Of a DNA stretch of 64,000 nt, positions 60,165 to 64,000 are shown piece after piece (within the stretch, counting starts at the first letter, position 1; each line of letters starts with the position of its first letter). The notes under the pieces are model-generated. The model made no database searches, was not told the DNA's origin, and saw nothing but the letters and a program-made list of their open reading frames with translations. A program made the position numbers and the translations under genes. Source of the DNA: Gammaproteobacteria bacterium (lineage in GTDB: Bacteria; Pseudomonadota; Gammaproteobacteria; Burkholderiales; Nitrosomonadaceae); the NCBI GenBank assembly GCA_015709635.1, contig CP054180.1:1488001-1552000 (forward strand). Reading direction: 5' to 3'.

Positions 60165-61025
60165 ATGAATCATCATACTGATTATTTCAAGCAAGCAGAA
60201 TTAGCATTAGCAGCATACGCAAATCTGGTTACGGAAATTCCAAATCAAGATGAATTGAAAGAGGCGGAATTTTCCGATAACCAAGCCCACGCTTTTGCCG
60301 ATAGCTACAACGTAGTTGACCAATTCAACGATTCTACTACCGGCGTATCTGCAACAGTATTTGCCGATAAGATTACCGGTGATACCTTTCTTGCAGTCCG
60401 AGGTACCGAGCTTACTGATATCAGAGATTTTGCAACCGGGGTTTTTGACATCATGCTGTTTGGCAGTACGCAGCTGCATCCGCAATATAATAGCCTTAAA
60501 ACCAAGGTTACTGAATGGCTGGGAAACGGCACACTTTCTCCGATATTCACTGTTACCGGGCATAGCATGGGTGGTTTTCTGGCAACAGGTCTTGTTAACG
60601 ATCCTGATTTCGCCAGTAATGTTTCACATGCTTATCTATACAACACACCAGGACTAGGTGGTTTTCTTGGGCCTTCCATAAATACCGTGCTGGGTTGGAT
60701 AGGTTTTGCCGAAGCATACGACCAATCCAAGATCAGTAATATTGAAGCGGCAACAGGTACTAGTCCAATTTCAGGACTAGGTTTCGACGCTGCTCCCCCG
60801 ATTGACGTCATCATTGAAGACCAAATGGCTTCAGATATAAGCAACCCTCCCGGTGCGCGAAATCACAGTCAGCAGGTACTAACCGATGCTTTAGCCGTCT
60901 ATTCCGTTTATTCCCAGTTGGCGCCCAATTTGAGTCAGGAGCAGCTCAACAAACTGATGGATGCTTTCGGTTCGACCAAGGATATTGGTGGATCGAACAG
61001 TAAAACACTGGAATCCGCATCTTGA
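60165..61025 (+). CDS. Module 2 lipase-like protein
   Basis: 286 residues from ATG 60165. Same fold: VFADKITGDTFLAVRGTELT, FTVTGHSMGGFLATGL, HAYLYNTPGLGGF, ARNHSQQVLTDALAVYSVYS. The end (KDIGGSNSKTLESAS) is nearly identical in DNA to module 1 while the centre is much more diverged. An in-frame TGA (61023-61025) ends the protein, but the same frame stays open to 61631 with matching sequence, so the gene has been divided by a nonsense change with a nearby nine-base net insertion. Confidence 0.82.
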   Translation: MNHHTDYFKQAELALAAYANLVTEIPNQDELKEAEFSDNQAHAFADSYNVVDQFNDSTTGVSATVFADKITGDTFLAVRGTELTDIRDFATGVFDIMLFGSTQLHPQYNSLKTKVTEWLGNGTLSPIFTVTGHSMGGFLATGLVNDPDFASNVSHAYLYNTPGLGGFLGPSINTVLGWIGFAEAYDQSKISNIEAATGTSPISGLGFDAAPPIDVIIEDQMASDISNPPGARNHSQQVLTDALAVYSVYSQLAPNLSQEQLNKLMDAFGSTKDIGGSNSKTLESAS

Positions 61026-61631
61026 TGCGTTGCAGCGTTGCGTGTCATTTTGCTGAATCCGGAGAATGGCAAGATAGCGCTTAGTGAAAATCAGAAGACT
61101 GAAACGGGTAATCGTGACAAATTTTATGAGAATCTTTATGGATTGCAAAATAGTGATCAATTCAAGGATTCAGCGGACAAAGTTCAGTTGACGTTGTTAT
61201 CCGATTTGTCCCCCGGCGCGATCATCAGCAAGATCGAAAGCAACGATCAGGACGGCCTGGCAACCCGCTTTGCATTGCTTGCGCTGAATCCTTTTGTTCT
61301 GGAAGGAGAAAAAATTGATTACGGTGCTTTCAATACCAACGGCGAACTGGATCTCTTCAGTCCGGATAGTGGCACGGGCACGCTGACGTCATCTTATCTG
61401 GTCGACCGTATGACGATGTTGATCCGTAAGAATTGGTTCAATAGCGAGGACAAGAATCCTCTGGATTCATCGGTTACGTTCAGCTCAAGCAATCATAGCT
61501 ATCAAAATATCAATGACTCTCTTGAGAGTGGTGCCGACATTGCCAAATTCGACACGCTGATCGCTGTAGGAAGACATGGCGCCAGCGATGTGCGGCAGTC
61601 ACGAGATAACGATTTAACAATACTATTTTAA
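61026..61631 (+). pseudogene. Module 2 C-terminal domain, behind an in-frame stop
   Basis: Same frame as the lipase-like gene: ALRVILLNPENGKIALSENQ, NRDKFYENLYGLQNSDQFKD, RFALLALNPFVLEGEKIDYG, SSNHSYQNINDSLESGADIA, DTLIAVGRHGASDVRQSRDN. This resembles the region that follows the lipase domain in long RTX-type exported hydrolases, but no RTX repeats are reached: the frame ends where a 105-bp palindromic element begins. A separate start (ATG 61038) has no ribosome binding site. Confidence 0.65.
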
Positions 61632-61736
61632 ATAAAGCACCCTGCCGCAAGCGGCGAGGTATTTAAATGCGCTCTTCAGGCTGCTGGTTTTCAACCAGCT
61701 TACGCCCCAAGGAGCGAGGAATTAAACCCGAAGAGA
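61632..61736 (+). repeat. 105-bp palindromic element, copy 2
   Basis: ATAAAGCACCCTGCCGCAAG to CCCGAAGAGA; exactly the same length as the copy at 62499-62603, and similar throughout. Two hairpins: CCTGCCGCAAGCGGCGAGG and CTGCTGGTTTTCAACCAG. Starts right after the stop of the module 2 tail. Confidence 0.8.
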
Positions 61737-61865
61737 TTAAATACATCAACTTTAATGCTCCCAATACCGCTAGCTTTCCAAAGCTGAGTGAAATGACAAA
61801 GCCAGTATATATTGTGCTGCGCTTAATGACACTTACCCGCTGACACCAAACGAGGAATTGATTGT

Positions 61866-62360
61866 ATGAAAAAGATTGTTTTGTTATTGATCGCTGCAGC
61901 AATCGTTTATGCCACGTTTTTTACAGAAAAGGCTCGGCTAGACCGGGAAGTGGATCGCCTGTGTGCGATTGATGGCGGTATCAGAGTTTATGAAACGGTG
62001 AAGTTACCGCCGGATAAGTTTAATGAACGAGGGGAAGTTATTTTTTACCAGCCTACTCAAAGAATAGAAGACTCGCTAGGGCTAGAGTACATTTTTCAAT
62101 GGGATGTTCATTATTACAAAAAAGGTGACCCTGCTGTAACTGGACCTCAAGATACGGTTATGAAGCGAACTCATATTCAGATCATCAGAAAGTCTGATAT
62201 GAAAATATTGGGTGAGTTTGTTTTATATAGTAGAGGAGGAGGTGATTTCCCGGGACCTTGGGCGCCTTCATCGTATAGATGTCCCAGTGCTGCGAAAGCT
62301 AGTTCTGGCAAGCTGATGCGTAGAATTTTTATCCAATTAACTAGTGGAGTCTCAGAATGA
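61866..62360 (+). CDS. Module 3 small membrane-anchored protein
   Basis: 164 residues, ATG 61866 after GAGGAATTGATTGT. Close paralogue of module 1: MKKIVLLLIAAAIVYATFFT, DREVDRLCAIDGGIRVYETV, WDVHYYKKGDPAV, FPGPWAPSSYRCPS. Both conserved cysteines present. Stop overlaps the lipase start (ATGA at 62357). Confidence 0.8.
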   Translation: MKKIVLLLIAAAIVYATFFTEKARLDREVDRLCAIDGGIRVYETVKLPPDKFNERGEVIFYQPTQRIEDSLGLEYIFQWDVHYYKKGDPAVTGPQDTVMKRTHIQIIRKSDMKILGEFVLYSRGGGDFPGPWAPSSYRCPSAAKASSGKLMRRIFIQLTSGVSE

Positions 62361-62836
62361 GTAATATCACTGCATATTCTTTGCAAACCGAGTTGGCTCA
62401 AGCAGCATATGGCACGTTCTCGGGTAGAGCAATAGAAATTGAAGAATTAACAGATAATAATACTGTCGGCATGCCTCTCTCCCAAGCCACTGCTTTCAAT
62501 AAAGCACCCCGCCGCAAGCAGCGGGGTATTAACTGCGTTCTTCAATCTGCTGGTTTTTCAACCAGCTTTCGCCCCAAGGGGCGGGGAATTGAACCCGCAG
62601 AGATTAAAAAATGGCAAGTCGCTGATCAATACACCGATCCTGTAACCGGTGTCTCAGCCACAGTTTTTGAGGCCAAGAATGGCGGCGCTAAGTATCTCGC
62701 AATCCGTGGCACCGAGCTTGAAGCCAAGGATATATTGGCTGACGGAATATTGGCATCTGCAATCCCCCCCGTTATCAACCCCCAATTCATAGCACTACAA
62801 CTGAAGGGCACCTCTAATAACCCGGATTTTTGGTGA
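62357..62836 (+). pseudogene. Module 3 lipase-like gene, insertion-bearing and IS-truncated
   Basis: The frame starts like module 1, then carries 35 extra codons (62499-62603, a 105-bp palindromic element) between ATAF and KKWQVADQYT. From there to 62806 the DNA differs from module 1 by a single base. At LQLK the gene is cut by an IS5-family element; the last codons (GTSNNPDFW) are IS sequence. The GHSLGG nucleophile region is lost from this side. Confidence 0.85.
62499..62603 (+). repeat. 105-bp palindromic element, in-frame copy inside a gene
   Basis: Exact boundaries come from comparison with the uninterrupted module 1 (TTTCA-TTAAAAAATGG). The insert is 105 bases, 35 codons, without stop codons in the host frame. 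Hairpins: CCCCGC-CGCAAGCA-GCGGGG, CTGGTTTTTCAACCAG and CGCCCC-AAG-GGGCG. Confidence 0.88.
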
Positions 62837-64000
62837 ATCCTGCTGCGCAACGATGTAGGCGAGCGATTTTGGTTCGATTTCTTCGGTAAATTACGGCATT
62901 TCCAATGCGGTGTTGCCCCGTGTCTGCCTCGAATCGCCTTGGGCTTCGGCGATTCGTCCCAATTCGGGCGTCAGAAGGCTTTAATTCCGGCTTTGCGGAA
63001 ATAAACAAGCCGCTTCAGGTTGTAGCAGGCCGCCATCATCGTCATAGCGAAGCTAGCCCGCTTCTCACCGATCGTGCGGATTATCTTGCCGCCCATCTGC
63101 GTGATGGCGGCGAAGACGTGCTCGACACGGGCACGAGTCTTGGCGATCCGGTGATTGCGCCGCTGCTGGCATTCGGATAACGGCTTGTTCCGCTTGCCCT
63201 TGCGCTGGATCTGGTTGCGAAAGCCGTTCTCCTTGAGCCAGGCTTGGCGCGCCTCGGATGGGTAGCCCCGGTCGGCATACACGTCCCGCTTCATGTTCAG
63301 TGTATCAAAGACGGTGTCGAAGCCCTGACTGTCGTGCGTGCTGGCAGTGTCGGTCTCGATCTTGCGGATAATCTTGTACTTCTTGTCGATGTTGATCGAG
63401 AGCTTGTAGCCGAAGATGCTCTTGCCATGCTTCTTCGTCCAAGTCGCGTCGATGTCCTTCTGGCGCCGCTTCGCAGGCTTCCAGTCAGCGGGCGTCGCAC
63501 TTTGCTCAATCAGTTCCTTCTCGCCACGGCTGTTGTGTTGCTTGGGCGCAGGCACCAGCGTGGCGTCGATGATCTGGCCGCCCCGTGCGATGAAGCCCTT
63601 CTTCAATAATTGCGAGGACACGCCATCGAACAACGCCTTCGCACCCGCTTCACCAATCCGGTTCTCAAATGTCCATACCGTAGTGCGGTCCGGAATGTTC
63701 GTTGCGTTCGCGAGTCCGCAGAAACGCTTGTAGCTCATGCGATCGAGCAACTGGTACTCCATCTGCTCGTCTGACAGGTTGTACAGCCGCTTCAACACCA
63801 GAATACGCACCATCGTTTCAGTGGGGTACGGCGGACGCCCTCCCTGAGGACTGACCAACCGCGGCGCAATCGCATCAACCTTGGCCGCCAATGCCGAAAA
63901 GTTAATGTGCGACTCGATATCAGCCAATGGGTCCCCCAGCGAGTCAATCTTCTGGCGGTGGTGTTCTTCAGCAAACAGGTCGGTCTTAATGGCGCTACGC
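62806..64000 (-). mobile_element. IS5-family insertion sequence, partial at window end
   Basis: Left end at about 62806, where the lipase-like gene diverges from module 1 and the sequence GGCACCTCTAATAACCCGG begins. About 165 bases of non-coding sequence precede the transposase stop. The right end lies outside the window. Confidence 0.85.
62971..64000 (-). CDS. IS5-family transposase, 5' end outside window
   Basis: The frame is open to the window edge (DLFAEEHHRQKIDSLGDPL before MADIES), so the start lies beyond. DDE transposase of the IS5 group: YPTETMVRILVLKRLYNLSD, RTTVWTFENRIGEAG, IIDATLVPAPKQ (first Asp), VYADRGYPSEARQAWLKENG (second Asp) and RARVEHVFAAITQMGGK (Glu). Ends MMAACYNLKRLVYF. 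No disruption seen. Confidence 0.93.
   Translation of the reverse strand, partial: RSAIKTDLFAEEHHRQKIDSLGDPLADIESHINFSALAAKVDAIAPRLVSPQGGRPPYPTETMVRILVLKRLYNLSDEQMEYQLLDRMSYKRFCGLANATNIPDRTTVWTFENRIGEAGAKALFDGVSSQLLKKGFIARGGQIIDATLVPAPKQHNSRGEKELIEQSATPADWKPAKRRQKDIDATWTKKHGKSIFGYKLSINIDKKYKIIRKIETDTASTHDSQGFDTVFDTLNMKRDVYADRGYPSEARQAWLKENGFRNQIQRKGKRNKPLSECQQRRNHRIAKTRARVEHVFAAITQMGGKIIRTIGEKRASFAMTMMAACYNLKRLVYFRKAGIKAF

Overview
The window reads as a piece of a betaproteobacterial chromosome, most probably an ammonia-oxidising Nitrosomonas-type bacterium. This assignment is inference from gene content: a phosphoribulokinase (Calvin cycle, autotrophy), an FNT-family formate/nitrite channel, PEP-CTERM/exosortase surface proteins, FlhDC as flagellar master regulator, purE-purK-purC, and many small GC-rich repeats and miniature inverted-repeat elements. 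No tRNA, rRNA or CRISPR array was recognised.

Layout. 1-3.7 kb: a 5'-truncated hypothetical protein, an SPFH/band-7 membrane protein and a large lipoprotein. 3.7-7.3 kb: an accessory patch with two decayed ABC-F ATPase fragments, a DUF4157 protein with a nuclease-like C-terminus, a frameshifted Xre-type remnant, and a GST whose stop codon lies in a miniature element. 7.5-14.7 kb: a PEP-CTERM protein, an EEP-type phosphodiesterase, a lipoprotein alpha/beta hydrolase, an OFA-type transporter and a methyltransferase. 15.2-26.7 kb: core genes (flhDC, aspartate aminotransferase, uvrB, rRNA methyltransferase, hisD, hisG, sodB, exbD, purEKC). 26.7-28.9 kb: two toxin-antitoxin pairs (HicBA, BrnTA) among REP-like repeats. 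29-31.7 kb: carotenoid-type membrane protein, pyrophosphatase and two small unknowns. 31.8-33.5 kb: an IS110-family element that splits a PhoX-like PEP-CTERM gene exactly between PEPET and YAMLL, with a CT dinucleotide at both junctions.

33.7-36.1 kb holds small envelope proteins, including a TIGR04073-like exosortase-associated protein, and a 151-bp miniature element. 36.3-56.0 kb is a dense core block: phosphoribulokinase, uvrD, thrB, LOG, polA, rne, rluC, tesA and its ABC transporter partner genes, hemW, an FNT channel and a hemerythrin. 56.1-64 kb is accessory again. It has a PEP-CTERM protein, a 37-residue membrane protein behind a perfect FNR-type box, and three tandem modules, each made of a small membrane-anchored protein followed by a GxSxG lipase-like protein. 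The modules are at different stages of decay: one is cut short, one has an in-frame stop, and one carries an in-frame 105-bp palindromic insertion and is then cut by an IS5-family element at the window end.

The most interesting candidates are the tandem small-protein/lipase modules (possible effector-immunity pairs), the 105-bp palindromic element that sits in frame inside a coding sequence, the FNR-box small protein, and the IS110 element with a possible bridge-RNA region. All assignments come from reading the sequence; no database search was run.
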